Below are positions 36,900 through 49,725 of a stretch of DNA of 64,000 nucleotides, piece after piece. The stretch covers positions 319,248,018-319,312,017 of the forward strand of contig OX352772.1 of assembly GCA_947095535.1 (NCBI GenBank). The letters are read 5' to 3'. Under the pieces are notes generated by a model. The model saw only the letters and a list, made by a program, of their open reading frames with translations, was not told the DNA's origin and searched no databases. Position 1 is the first letter of the stretch, and the number at the start of each line of letters is the position of its first letter. This DNA comes from Poecilobothrus nobilitatus (taxonomy: Eukaryota > Arthropoda > Insecta > Diptera > Dolichopodidae). The position numbers were made by a program, and so were the translations under genes.

Positions 36900-37290
36900 T
36901 AGTGATTAGGGTTTGCGATCTTTCATGCCATAATTTGTGTCACATATGTGTGTTCAATAGCTTCAGCTACATATCTCAAATTCCCAGATAGCATAATTCG
37001 CCTTATGGAAATTCTTTTGTAGTACGAAAATCGTAAATGTGAAACCATCTCCCACTTGTGTTCAGCAGAATTTGTGATGATTACATTTACAACACCTTGC
37101 AAAGATTAAAGAATATTAACAACTTTGTTCACAATATGCCTGCCAATTTGAAATCAATTTTGTGGTCAATTGTTTAGTCAAAAAAAAAGGGAGGTAGTGT
37201 TTACTAGGTTAAGATCCCACATTTATAGAGTACTCGTTTCACTCGTCCAATAGTGTCTTCCGATGATTTCCACCTAGCCTCGGAAATAAA
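36900..37290 (+). pseudogene. LINE-2 reverse transcriptase C-terminal scrap (copy d) with 3' UTR
   Basis: One frame reads SYISQIPR, stop, HNSPYGNSFVVRKS, stop, M, stop, NHLPLVFSR, collinear with copy b (IPRCHNSAYINSF, VVRKSPMWNHF). Downstream DNA still matches copy b around CAAAGATT...GTTGTTAATATT read inverted. The homologous part is followed by a GC-richer tail ending CACCTAGCCTCGGAAATAAA and a TA run, possibly the native 3' end. Three in-frame stops show it is dead. Confidence 0.65.
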
Positions 37291-39298
37291 AATATATATA
37301 TATATGTACCTAATGTAGAACAATTTTAAGAACACAAATAATATATGCGAAAAATAAGTAAAAAATTAAAAATCAAATATGATTACTTTAATTTATAAAA
37401 ATTTCTTATAATCATTTTGAAAAACCATTTAAATATATATAGTACATACATAAATACATACAAAAATAATATAATAAAATATTTCTAATAATAGGTATAT
37501 ATTTGTACATAGCCATAAATTTCATATTATATAAAATATATAAATACAAAAATAAATAAGATAATAATAAAAAAAACATATCTAATGTCAAAGTATTTTT
37601 TACTGTCGAGACGTTGATATTATGATTGTATAAAAAAATATAATAATAATAATAATAATAACAAAAAAAATAAAAATAAGCCTCTTGATGACAATCCTTA
37701 AACGCTGTTTTTTTTTTGATATTATTTCTTAGAAATTATTATTTTTTATTTTTTTTTATTTTCGATTCAATATACATATACTTATATTATATACGTTTTT
37801 TTATATATATGTACACTTTCATAATGTCTATGACTTTTACTTTAATAATGGGATATCAAAGAAAAATATAAAAAAAAAAAAAAAACGCAAAAAATCACTT
37901 CAAAAAATCTTAAAGGATAATAATAATCGTAATAATATGTTATATAGAGTCTAAAAATATAATATTAACTATATACATATATTATGAAAGCTATACATAT
38001 ATAAAATTTGTATACATTAAATGTATCTGCAGAGATATTGTACTAGAATATAAAGGATAAGAAAGCATTTAATACATTATTTAAAAAAAATAAAATAAAA
38101 CAACAAAATACTGTTACAAATACAAAATATTTTTGAGAGGCAAAAAAAAAAAAAAAAAAAAAATCCATATATGAACAAATTATAGGAAAAACACAACAAT
38201 CATGATAAGTCAATTATATACGGTCTTCTTGACTTTATTATTTACGATTATGTTTATATTTGTTTTCACATTATAAATATTTTAATATAACAAAATATTT
38301 TAAATAAAATTAAAATAAATTTTATTCAAATTATATTAAAAATATTTATAAATAATTATTTGTGTTTGTTAAATTGATATTCCCACAAAAATGTTAACAA
38401 TTTAAAGATTTGATGATTTAAATAAATCTTTAAATAAATCCTTCCAAGTTTTCCTTTGAAGTACCTCTTGATTAATTTATACAATATATACAAGTAGATT
38501 TATTTTTTTTATTCTGTTTTATTTCATTAGGGAAAATAAGTTTCCAAAAATCCTTTTCAATTTTCTCTGTTTTGAGTTATTCTTTTAATTTCAACCCAAA
38601 AATTGTCTATGTACTCCATTGTAACTAACTTTGGGGCGATTGGAAAAAAAGTCAATATAGATACTTTCATGTTTTTTCTCCGTCGAATTTGTTTCAGTGC
38701 AACTTCTGACGTATAACTGATGTTGCGGGTTACTTATTAATTAACAAATATTTTCGGGTAATTCTCAATATATGTATGTATCTACATAATTAAATTTTTT
38801 TTTATTTTATGGATGTGGAACAGCAAATATTAAGTTATATGCATATTATATTACAGTTAATATTTCTTCTTCTTGCACTTGCAATCAGTATACATTTCAG
38901 GTTTTATCTGTAACTATTTTAAGTTTGAATCCTGCATATTAAAGTTAAACCTTCAGTAGTCGCGCAATATTTTTTCCGTAAGTTAAGTAAGTTCCGTTCC
39001 GTAAGTTCCGTAAGTTTTTATCGACTCAAGTTTAGAAGTGTATAAAAAATGTGCGTTAATAATATAAGATATTTATAATATTTTCAGATAATATAAGTTT
39101 TTTTGTTTTACAAATAATAAAGATTTCTTTATTAATTTAATTAAATTTATTTAATAAAAAAGAAAAATTCAAAAAAATTGTCAAAATAAAAACAAATAAA
39201 GATTTTAGGAAATGTAGAAATTAACTACTGCCCAAGGCGGTTTTGCATATTGCAAATATGAATAGTTTTCAAAAAATCAACGAGAAAATGTGAGTTAT
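37291..39298. other. AT-rich stretch without recognisable gene
   Basis: AAT microsatellite at 37640-37662 and poly-A at 38143-38162. A small CCGTAAGTT tandem lies at 38978-39018. Nothing coding was seen. Confidence 0.65.
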
Positions 39299-39433
39299 TG
39301 GGCCGAATGCATTAAACTGAGCTCGAGCTTAAATCTCCTTTTTTCAAAAAAATCTACGAGTTCAAGCGTAATTTTAGTTTGAAAAAATAGGATTTAATTA
39401 AGTTCAAGCTCAGAGTTTTATGCATTCGGCCCA
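39299..39433. mobile_element. Miniature fold-back element (near-palindromic, 135 bp)
   Basis: The left arm TGGGCCGAATGCATTAAACT and the inverted right arm TGGGCCGAATGCATAAAACT are almost identical. The similarity continues through GAGCTYGARCTTAA and AAATC-CC/AAATCCTA to near the centre. The whole element could fold into one long hairpin. No obvious TSD. A degenerate relative lies at 54043-54135. Confidence 0.75.
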
Positions 39434-42400
39434 GTGTTTCAGAAAATATTAAAGCTCAACTATTTGGAAAATAAAGAGTATTATGTTTAAGTAAAAAAAA
39501 TTTAAATCAAAAAGATCCGCACTTGAGAATTGGAAGGTTGAGATTAGATAGCGATAGAAAATTACAATCTTATATTCATACAAATTTTTAATTATTATTC
39601 AAAGTCAAATAAAAAATAATACAAAAACTTTTCAAAATTCAAAACGAAAATCTCCGATGAATAAAAATTTTAAAAAAAATTTTTTTTTTTTTGATTGTAT
39701 CAAACATCTACCAAATAAAAAAATAAAAGGAGCAAAAAACAGCGAAAAACCAAAAAAAAATAAAAAAATCATCAGTTAAGTCATCATGTTAAGAATTTGT
39801 GTTGGCATTAAAATGAAATGTTCTTAAATTTTTATTAACCAACAGAATTATCATATAGTACTTATGAAAATGGTGGTTCTTTTAACTTTTATTACTAAGA
39901 ACAAAAAAAAAAAAAATTCCGAGTATTAATAATCAAAGAGATTATATACATATACATATATATATCAGTTTATAAACATATATAAAAGATCTAAAATCTT
40001 ATCTTTTTCTTTAAAAAAAAAAAATTCAATGCAACTTTAAAAATGTTGAAATTTTAGAATTTTCATTTTTATTGAAAAAGAAATTATTATTCTAAACAAA
40101 ATATTTTTTTTTCGCACATTTAATAAGATATACCATGAATTAGACAATAGGTACTTTTTAACTACTTACTAAAATTTAAATAATTTTTATAAAATATATA
40201 CCACAATATACTTTTTAATCATATTCAGTAATTAATTAAAGTAATTTAGTAATTAAAAAAAAAAAACATCTTAAGCATCTTACACCTTAAATATACACAT
40301 ACCTACTTCTAAATTCTACTATAAATATTTAAAAGTGGAACGTTTAAAAATCAAAAATTATTATTTAAAATTATATTTAGTTGTGTCATTATTAACTTAT
40401 AGTAATTTCTATAATAAGGACAATATAAAAATGTGTAGTCTTAAAAAAAAAAAAAAACTTCTTACATTATTTCAAAAGATACTTTTTGTATATATACGTT
40501 AAAACCATGTATCTAATGTAATAAATTAGAACAAGTAGTCTGTTCCCATAATTGTTGCAAGGATATCACTACTACTTTTACTGTTACAACAATATATATA
40601 CTTGAATTATATCACATTACATTTTACATTATGGCTTTGTACAGGTATTTAAATATACAAAAGAGGAATAAAAATTAAAAGTGCAAACTTTTTTAAAATA
40701 CTGAATAAAAGCGCGTATATAGGATTAAAATAAATATTGTACCTTACCTACATAGAATATGATAAAAGAATAAAAGAAAAATTAAAATAAATTTTGAAGT
40801 TATACCTTTTAGTCATACTCATATGGTTATATTTTGAAAATTTTTTTTTTTGTTATTTAAATTGTAATTAAACAATAATATTATTTGTTTTCATTTAAAA
40901 ACAGTAACTCTATACTAATTTTCTTTTTGTAGTTGTTTGTAAATTTATTTAGAAAATGAAGAAGAATGTAAAGTTGATTGTGGTAACTCTAGGATCCTCG
41001 CTCATGAATATATAATATATTCTGTTTTAATAAAATTTAATAACATTTTATAAAAAATTTTAAATATTTGATTTAATTCAATGCCGATATATATATATAT
41101 ATATTTATGTAAATTTCGGAGTTGTGGGACAATCCGTTACTCTGGATCAACCATTTTATAGAAGTTATTGATATAAAACTAGGTTATCTTTTAAAAAAAT
41201 TGCAGACACCTAGCTTAATAAGACACTGATTACATATATTCATATAAAGAAAGAAGTTGTATATTAAATACTCAAACTCGCCGGTCTATTTGTTCAAGTA
41301 CGATAATGGTTAAAAAATTTAAAATATTCAAGCTCTATTATTTGAATTATAGTACAGAAGAGAGGACTGTCGAACATTGATTAAATAAACTCAGAATTCA
41401 ATTCAGAGCAAGAATATAGACACTTTTCTATATTTATTTCATTTTGTTAACAGCATCACAAACATAATGACAAATTTATCATACTCTTAGAAATATGTTA
41501 TATAATATTATTATGGTATAAAAATGTTATTTTCTGTATATATACTATCTACGTCGTTTAAGTAGTCTGTTTGTAATGAAGTTGAGAGATAAATGTAGCT
41601 TGCTTCATTATATTTGTAATCGATTATGTTACTCATGTTATAAATATTCATTATATTTCCATAAGAATGTACGCTGACTTGCAAAGCAATTGCAACTTTT
41701 AATATTTTTCGATAAGTCGCGAACGTTCATTATATTAAGTCCTAATGCAGTGTTGGAGTGAGACTGAGAACCTAATGCAAGTCCTAATGCAACATGAGTG
41801 AGAATAAATCCTTAATTTTTTTTCCATTTTTTTCATTTAAGTATCTATTGTTTAATTCAAACCATAAGTAGAATTGATTTTTTTTTTGCTCCTGTTTTGT
41901 TCGCCTAAGAAACGTAGACTTTCACAAATCCTTTCAAATTTTCCCTGCCTTGTACTGTGCAAAATTTCTTTAAATCGTGATAATTAAAAATAAGTGGAGA
42001 AAATTATTATGGAAAAAGATATAGCGTTACGAAGATCATTCAGAAATTTCAAATAAATAAAAGTTAAATAAGTAAAATAAGCAAAACTAAGTATTTTTGG
42101 CAAACAAAAAATTTAATAACAGTAAAGTACAAGATAGACATATAAGTCACTAATCAGACTAATTTTAACCCAAGTCTGTCAAATTTGGTATTAAGTAGTA
42201 TCTTTTATCCATTTTGAAATCATACAGAAATTTTGTAGGAAAATGCATTAATAGCTGTAAAATGGAGACCATCTTAACCTATATACATAATATTCTGCGA
42301 TAACATTAACAATGTATATAATAAAGCTTGCTAGATTCTATGACTTCATCATAGAATTAATCAATACTAAAATTCCTAAAGAAAAAGAATTACCTTTGTT

Positions 42401-42531
42401 ACTAAAAGAAAATTTTACTTTAAAAAAAAACAAACATTTTCTTTTAATTTTCTTTATTAGTGAAATTAATTAAATATTTTTTTATTTGAAGGGTTGCCTT
42501 TTTTTCTTACTAACTGTTATTTATACTCATT
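39434..42531. other. AT-rich stretch without recognisable gene
   Basis: (AT)n at about 41083-41104. A small direct repeat AAGTCCTAATGCA lies near 41739 and 41779. No coding or bounded mobile element was recognised. Confidence 0.6.
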
Positions 42532-42540
42532 ATATTTTTC

Positions 42541-43039
42541 GGTGCAGTAACAGAACGCCCTAGGAAATAAGGCCCGGGGGCATTAATTCCTTTTTGAATT
42601 GGAATTAAAGCCCATAATTAAAAGGAATCAAAATCCGCGGGTTTTAATTTCTTTTGAATTAGAATTAAGATCCACCCTATTTTTTGTTATTAAAAGAAGA
42701 GAGCAATATAATATGTAGAGCAAACGTATTAGGAGAGATTTTAGAGTTTTAGATAAAAATTGGGACATCCCCTTTTTCCAGAAAATTTACTAATATATAT
42801 ACATGTTCGAGTTTCTGAATAAGGAGGATTTTAGAGTTGGTTACAAAATAAAGGTTATATGCTTTTTCCAAAATATGTATATAAGTAATACTCTTATTGT
42901 CAGGGATTTTGGAAGGGACTTTAGAATTGAATTCAAAATCAGGATTATACAAAATCAGCCTTTTACAGAACATTTAGATTTATGCACATTTGAATTACAT
43001 ACATATACTTTGTTTCCTCGGGCGTTCTGTCACTGCACC
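42541..43039. mobile_element. Non-autonomous TIR DNA transposon with perfect 9-bp target-site duplication
   Basis: The left end GGTGCAGTAACAGAACGCCC, then TAGGAAATAAG, matches the inverted right end GGTGCAGTGACAGAACGCCC, then GAGGAAACAAAG (about 30 bp, few mismatches). Both ends are flanked by ATATTTTTC (42532-42540 and 43040-43048). The element is 499 bp. The interior has a duplicated GAATTRGAATTAARRYCC block (42590-42675) and three ~90-bp units containing GGAYTTTAGARTTG (42730-42990). A 9-bp TSD is the usual length for Mutator-like (MULE) transposases; 8 bp (hAT) is possible if one base matches by chance. It encodes no transposase. The open frames 42749-42973 and 42803-43054 are artefacts of the repeat units. 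Confidence 0.88.
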
Positions 43040-43421
43040 ATATTTTTCATATAATCATTTTATTAAATAGCACAAAAAAAAAAAGAAGAAAGCTCTAATT
43101 ATTTTCATTTAGTATAACTGTTATGAATATCAATTTTTTGTTTTTTTTTATATCTTTCACTATAGTCTTTTTTATTATTTCTTTTTTTCTTTTTTTTGTT
43201 TAACTACTATTCTTTTTTGTGTTTTTGTTCTCATCTTCTTCTAATGAAAAATGATTAATGACTTCTTAAAATAGTTTCTCGCTTTTTTTTCTTTGATTAT
43301 TATTACTATTATTTTTCTTAAAGTACATGTGAATGGTTATTGTTCATTTTTGCTGGTTATTTTTACAATTTTTCTTTTTCTTTTATTTTTGTTTTTTTTT
43401 TTTTTCTTTGTTGCTATTCAG

Positions 43422-43451
43422 ACGCGTTCATACAATATAAATGACTTTTAT
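43422..43451 (+). CDS. Possible 30-nt microexon (weak)
   Basis: A long pyrimidine tract ends TTTGTTGCTATTCAG at 43421. The next 30 nt read TRSYNINDFY and are followed by GTAAGC, a good donor. The length is a multiple of three. The larger frame 43293-43571 runs through it, but its first half is the pyrimidine tract. There is no partner exon and T-rich DNA yields chance acceptors, so this is only a candidate. Confidence 0.22.
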
Positions 43452-45205
43452 GTAAGCAATCATTTTTCTAGAAAAATGATGAGAAAACGATCAATTAAAA
43501 AACAAACGAGGCATTATGTAAAATTAAATGTTTTTAAAGACACACATTTTGGAAAAGTTATCTTAAAATAATTGTGATTAAAGCATAATAATATCTGATT
43601 ATGCATCAAAATGGAACAGTTTCTTTTAGAATTTCTTATATATGAACAATATTTTTTAAAATCATGAGGCATTTTCTTTTATTTTAAGAAAATGCTATAT
43701 AATTAGGCAGTCTATTACCACATTTAAAAATATTATGTTGAAGCTTTAATTTTTATGCCCGGATTTATAGAAACTAGATTACAATGGCACAAAAAAATAT
43801 AAAATTTTCAATATTTGACCCCTATTAAATAGGACGAAATATAAACATTTTTTGAGGGAAGTTATACTTTTCCTAAAAGATATTTCTGCTCGAAAAATTT
43901 TAAAGTTCTAAGAAGAAACGTTTTCTGCGATTCGTAGATATAACGGTAAATATAAATAAGCTATCCTGTTAAAAATTGTACATAATTTAGAAAGCTTACT
44001 TGAACACACTTGTACTACAGATATACGAAGTGACATGTTAACAGTTATGTTGTTAAAAATATGTCTGTTGTTTAATGATTTTAGATTGTAATAATTTCCA
44101 ACAAATCTTGAGATATAAACATTTAAAAATCGTATTTTTTCATCTTTGAGAGGTTTCAGCTGAGTGATGGGAGGGGACAACAAAAAATGATTGTGATACT
44201 ACACAAATGCTACAGAATTAATTCTTTAAAAATGTACCTGTATATGGTATGATGTAAATTCTGTTGCTTCATACAAAATGTTTGTCAAAAGTTTTGTAAA
44301 CAAAACGGACTGAAAGAATGAAATTATAAGATAAAAAATTTAAAAAAAAAATATACCAAAAAGTGGAACGTAAATGAATGAAAATGTACAGAAAATCAAT
44401 ATGTATGAAAGTATATATTGGAAATCTAAACAAAATACAAAGAAGGAAATCAGTCGATAAAATAAACAAATCATTTTCTATAAATATAATCTGTTTGTTA
44501 TATTGTTATTCTACTAAATCGATAGTTCATATAAATTAGAATAAAGTTCAGTTTTTCTATTGAAAATAAGCAACAAATATTCATAAAAATAACTATAACT
44601 AAATAAACAATTTTTAAAGCTATACTATATGAACAAAAACAAAAAAAAATTCCGGAAAATATATTTTTTTTTTTATAGTTTTAAAGAATTTTGTTTGGAA
44701 AATTGTAAACAAAAACCAAAATTCGAAATAAAATGTCTTCTATATACAAATATTATATATATATTTAGGGAAAGGTAAATAATAGTACTATATTTAACAA
44801 GTTCTGTTAAAAAAATTATATTGTTGATTTTAATTAAAATAAAATTTTCAAATTTTCAATATATTTTTAATTTTAATATGACAGAAAATTAAAAATAGAA
44901 ATTCAATACTATTTAGTACTGGAAATATTAAATTTCCGTATTAAAAACAATTTCTTTAATATTTAATTCAGATTAATTAATTTGAATCTATTCATTAATA
45001 CTAAATAATATATTCATATCATTTACTTTAGTTTGATTATACCATATACGAGTTTTTTGTAGTAAATCGAATTTTAAATACACAATACATCATTTTAGGC
45101 AATTAGAATATAGATTTTATGTCATATTGATTTAAGAGGAACAGATTTTTAATTTTAAAACTATGTTTCTATATATATTTTAAAATCATTAATTTTAGGG
45201 ATATA
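43452..45205. other. Gene-free stretch with E-family copy at about 44285-44350
   Basis: CAAAAGTTTTGTAAACAAAA and CGGACTGAAAGAATGAAAT mark a degraded E-family copy. Upstream (43760-44200) the DNA is moderately less AT-biased. It holds the minus frame 43908-44183, which lacks any recognisable domain and is likely repeat-derived. Confidence 0.5.
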
Positions 45206-45398
45206 CTTCCGCAAAGAGGTTACAAGCTATTAAGATGATGTCATCACATAACGCGTACCTTATATTTTCAAGTTTCCGAATATTCTGAGATATTGCAGTT
45301 AAATTTCCGCAAAGAGGTTACAAGCCATTAAGATGATGTCATCACATAACGGTACCTTATATTTTCAATTTACCGTTTCTGAGATATTGCAGTTAAAA
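45206..45398 (+). repeat. 98-bp tandem duplication
   Basis: TTCCGCAAAGAGGTTACAAG (about 45207) recurs at about 45305. The two units share AAGATGATGTCATCACATAA, ACCTTATATTTTCAA and TCTGAGATATTGCAGTTAAA, with a few indels in the second unit. Confidence 0.88.
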
Positions 45399-45939
45399 GT
45401 GGAAATTTTGGTAAAAAGTGAAAAATTCAAACTTTCAAAAAAACCTCATATTCATAAATTTCATATACTCATGTGAAATTTTAAATGATACCCTATATTT
45501 ATTGTTTAGAAAGGTCTCTTCAGACCCTTTTAAACGGTATATTATTAATAAGTATGGTATAGATTGGTAATATAGTCCACTAGAGGACACTAATGCGAAA
45601 TTGAAGCAAAAATATTAATAAAAAATACATATAATACACATGGAATATATATTCGCAAACTGGGAGATATAAAGTAACCTCTCGTAGCCCCTAATAATAA
45701 TACGTAATCTTCTTTTAATAGTTATAGTTTATCCAATTTTAGAATATTAAAATGAAGAATCACGTGTGTATTACTATTTGTAAACATCTCAAAATCAAAA
45801 TACAAAATCTTTTATATAGCTTGGGTTTCAAACATAAACAAATAGTACTACTATTGTTGTAGATATACCGCTTAAGTTAAATTAAAATAATTAGTACAGT
45901 TTAAATTTTCAAAATTTCATATGTAATTTCACCTGTACA

Positions 45940-46008
45940 CTATAAATTGCTACAGCCGAGTAATCGATGGCTTAGTAAAATTAATGATTCCAGAAACTGA
46001 AACTGATT
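45940..46008 (-). repeat. D-family dispersed repeat, copy 4 (inverted)
   Basis: On the minus strand: CAGTTTCTGGAATCATTAAT, TTTACTAAGCCATCGATTAC and TCGGCTGTAGC, in the same order as copies 1 and 3. Confidence 0.65.
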
Positions 46009-46259
46009 TAAATATGAATAACAAATTACCTTAGTAGTGGATGCCCTATGCTTCTAATAAGAATAGAAAAGAGAACAATTTTTTTAAAGAATTAATATTT
46101 ATGGCATGAATAACTTAATGAAATAATCATCAAAGCAATATGGTAAAAAAATTTGTAAATTTTTTCGTCTATATGATAAAAGTTCCACATTAACCTTAAT
46201 TGAAACGTTCTAGTTAATTCATTTATTTTCTTTATCAAATTTATTCGTAAAATTTATAT

Positions 46260-46700
46260 TGGATCTTATTATTGAAAATGTATGGAAAACGAAAATGCTA
46301 TACCGAAATGTTAAATTAACTATTATCGTATCATTGAAAACGTGCGGTAAATGTTTTTGTCGAAGTTATTTATTTGTATGATTGAAATCGTACGGTGTTA
46401 GTTTGTTGTGTATACGTCAATACGTGAAACAGTGGGATGTGTTGGCGTTTTAAAAAATTCTAAAAGCACAATGTAAATTTTTCATTTATTTTAAATCTTT
46501 TAAGTAAACAAAATGAAAAATTAAAGTTTACTAATTTAACTTTTCTAATGTTTTACCTTTTGTGATTAGGAGAAAAATAACAACCAACAATTAAAAAAAA
46601 TTTACAATTCAACAAAATACAAACAACAAAATCAACAAAATACAAACTTTTTCGGTGCGTTTTCGGCGAGTTTTCAATCATAAGCTCCATTTTGCTATTT
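46260..46700. other. Slightly GC-richer island with a repeated ATTGAAAWCGTRCGGT word
   Basis: Variants ATTGAAAATGTATGG (46273), ATTGAAAACGTGCGGT (46334) and ATTGAAATCGTACGGT (46381) lie in direct orientation. They are followed by TACGTCAATACGTG and, at 46650-46680, CGGTGCGTTTTCGGCGAG. CpG density is above that of the flanks. It could be a regulatory or promoter region or an unrecognised repeat; no transcript evidence is visible. Confidence 0.25.
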
Positions 46701-47518
46701 TCTTAGATGTTTTAACCAAACCAATTATTTTTAGTATCATTTTGTTAGTCAGTTCCCTAAATTATGTTTTCAAATTTGATTTTATAGTTATACATTTTAC
46801 TGGAATCTAAAACTTTTTATATGATATTTTATAATATGAAATATCGATTTGAAATTTAATGTCAAATACGTTTTGTTGGAATAAAATTGATATTAAACCA
46901 TAGTTAAATTCAACTTAAAACTACCGCTATTAGAATTGCAAGACTCTTAATCGTTAATAATATCGCTACAGAATAATTATAATATATATTCTATCAATGT
47001 TATTTCTTTAAATTGGTGTTTAAGTATGTCATGCCATGACAAAAAAATAAAATATTAGGACTGAAGGGTTAACTTCGCATCCGTTTATTTTTAAAAGTTT
47101 TCGAGATAACGATATTCAAAGTTTTATCGTATATATTATGCAAAAGAAAATCATATTTTTTTCATTGTATAACATAAGAAGTACTTGATTTAAGCTAAAT
47201 AAATTAAAAATTAAGATTATCATATCCCCTCTCCTCTTTTCCTGAAGAATTTTCTGTTTTCGTGATCCAAGATTCCCGATTTCTTATTTTGAACTCACTC
47301 TAAATCTTATTTAAGGCTTTTCTTATTGGTAATAAAAAAGAAAATAAATTTTATTTTGAAATCAAATATAAATGGAACTCTGTAACTTTTTCTTTATTCT
47401 AATTAAAATATACTTTACCTAATATTATTATGCTTTAAAATAAAAAATTTTATAATCAAAGTTAATTTTTTTTTTTTGTTTTCCTTGCCACTCCAAAAAA
47501 GGAGTATAGGACATCCAC

Positions 47519-47613
47519 TAAGTCATTTATTATTCATATTTCACTAAGCTTCAGTTTCATGAATCATTAATTTCACTAAGTCGTTGATTACTTGGCTGTA
47601 GCTATTGTACAAG
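47519..47613 (+). repeat. D-family dispersed repeat, copy 3
   Basis: AAGTCATTTATTATTCATAT, CTAAGCTTCAGTTTCATGAA, TCATTAATTTCACTAAGTCG and TTACTTGGCTGTAGC: the most complete family member. Confidence 0.7.
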
Positions 47614-49609
47614 ATTAAGACGTTTCTATTATTTCTACGCCATATCTTATACAAGAATAAACAAAGTTAATATTATACTGTTTTTTTCTTCGGTTTATAA
47701 ACAATCTCCAATTATATTAATTATTTTGTATTAAAAGTTCTAATATAATTAATTACCTACTTTAAAAGCTACCATGTTTATTTAAATATTTATTTACTTT
47801 TTAATATATTTGAAAATTTTTTAAGGTTTTTTTTTTCTCAGAATTATTAGAATATTTTATTTAAAAAAAATTTTTTCTTTCCTTTATAGGTACGCCATAT
47901 ACTTAGTATTTTTTTTAATTAAAATATTAACTTTTTAATTCTTCTCTAAATTTTAAATGATATTTTCTTATGCTACCTTTATAATTATTTAATTTTACAG
48001 TCCACTAAGCATTTTAATATTGTTTTTTTTGTTTCTAATTATTTTAATTAAAATAAAACAACATTTTTTAAATATATTTTTCTGTAATTGCATACATTTT
48101 AAATTTTGAACTTGTAATTACTTTAAAAAACAATATTTGTTTACAATAAAATCTCTATAAATTATTTTTGTATGTATTTTTAATTTGTAAACTGTCAATT
48201 TTCTTCCATTATTATAACAGGAAAAAAAAAACACACAAAAAAAAAAAAAAGAAAAAGAACATAATCTAACCACAACGTAATTAAATGTCATCAGAATTAA
48301 AACACTTTAAAAACTTAAAACTACATAATCAGATATTACATAGGTATATATTATAATATTATATATTATATTATAATATTATTTAGTAAATTTTTAAAAT
48401 AACTTTTATAAAATGAATATAATATATTATCTATATACTCGTACATAATATTATGTACCTATATAATACATACATAATAAATTACTACCATAATTCGTAA
48501 TAAAAGCTTTAATAACATAATCTCTATATAAGCGGATTTGTATGTCATTCAAAATAACACAAAAACAAAAAAAAAAAATTACAATCCCCCATTGAATTAT
48601 CCTGAATTTTAAAATAGTTAAAGGTATGTATAACTAAAAATAAGTTGAAATTTTTGTTTTTTTTTTTTTTTTGCCTTTTTCAAATTTATTTAAATTTTTT
48701 TTTTTTTTTTTTTGGTATTTTAATGTTTATTCTATTGGTTTTTAAACTGTAACTTAACAGTTCCGTGTTTTTATATGCATATACTTAACATAATATTTAT
48801 CTATGAAAATATTGAATCTATATATGTATATATATTATAATTGAATAATATTAATTTAATGTATTTTTGTTAGTTAATATTGTACAATATATGATTGTGG
48901 TGATTAACTTGGACTAACATTAAACTATGAGATAAAATAAAAAAAAGGAAAAACAAGGTAAGATATAAAACAAAGGATTATGCAAAAAGTGCACATTTTC
49001 AAAACGAAAATATGAGCTGTTTAGCATTGCATTTTTACCGAAATATGTAATTTTTAATTTAATTCATTTAAAGGACACCTTCTTCAAATTCCTAAATAAT
49101 TAAGGTGAAAATATATTTCAACACATGTTGAAATATAATGTTGGAGCTGAAATTTTTGTGTTTTACTTTAAAAAAAATTTGATTAGGCTAACTAAGGCTG
49201 ACTTACAGATTGTCTAAAAAGAGCTGATTTTAAATTTTTTTTGTTATTTTGAATAGCTGTTAAAAAGGTCGAATGACAAAAATTTTTTTCGCAGGTAACC
49301 ATAAGTTTATTCTAAAAAATTTCTATTTACTCAAAGTTTAAAGATTCGATTAACAGAGAGTTGATGTGATGCGAGGGAATCGAATTTTTTCAAACTTTAT
49401 TAGTTTTATATAACGACAAAGTTAAATACTAAATTCTTGAAAAATTTGCATTTATAAACTTCTGCCACTTGAAATTTTTGGATTGAATAATAATTTTTTT
49501 TAGAACTTGAGATATAAAATTTTAATAACAGGACATTGTGAAATTTAAGGGCTAAATAAAAAAATTGTTATAAAAAATTTATATTTTAATGGCATTTATC
49601 CTCTATCAT
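47614..49609. other. AT-rich stretch without recognisable gene
   Basis: Poly-A/T and TA-rich microsatellite-like DNA to about 48950, then a less biased segment (49000-49600) that leads into an E-family signature and may be its body. Confidence 0.55.
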
Positions 49610-49725
49610 TGTAAAAGTTTTGTAAATGAACGGACAGACATATAGCCCCCCCATACAAATGGACAGCGAGTGAAAATAATAACCAAATTTTTCAAAAACT
49701 GTATTGAAAAATATGCTAAAAAACA
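49610..49725 (+). repeat. E-family dispersed repeat
   Basis: AAAGTTTTGTAAATGAACGG and ACAGACATATAGC, then AATGGACAGCGAGTGAAAAT and TTTTTCAAAAACTGTATTGA, in family order. Confidence 0.6.

Noticed and set aside
42749..43054. Two overlapping opposite-strand frames
   Set aside because: Both sit inside the 499-bp TIR element and follow its ~90-bp units.
43908..44183. 91-codon minus-strand frame with mixed composition
   Set aside because: No domain, splice support or second copy. It is next to an E-family signature, so it probably belongs to a repeat body.
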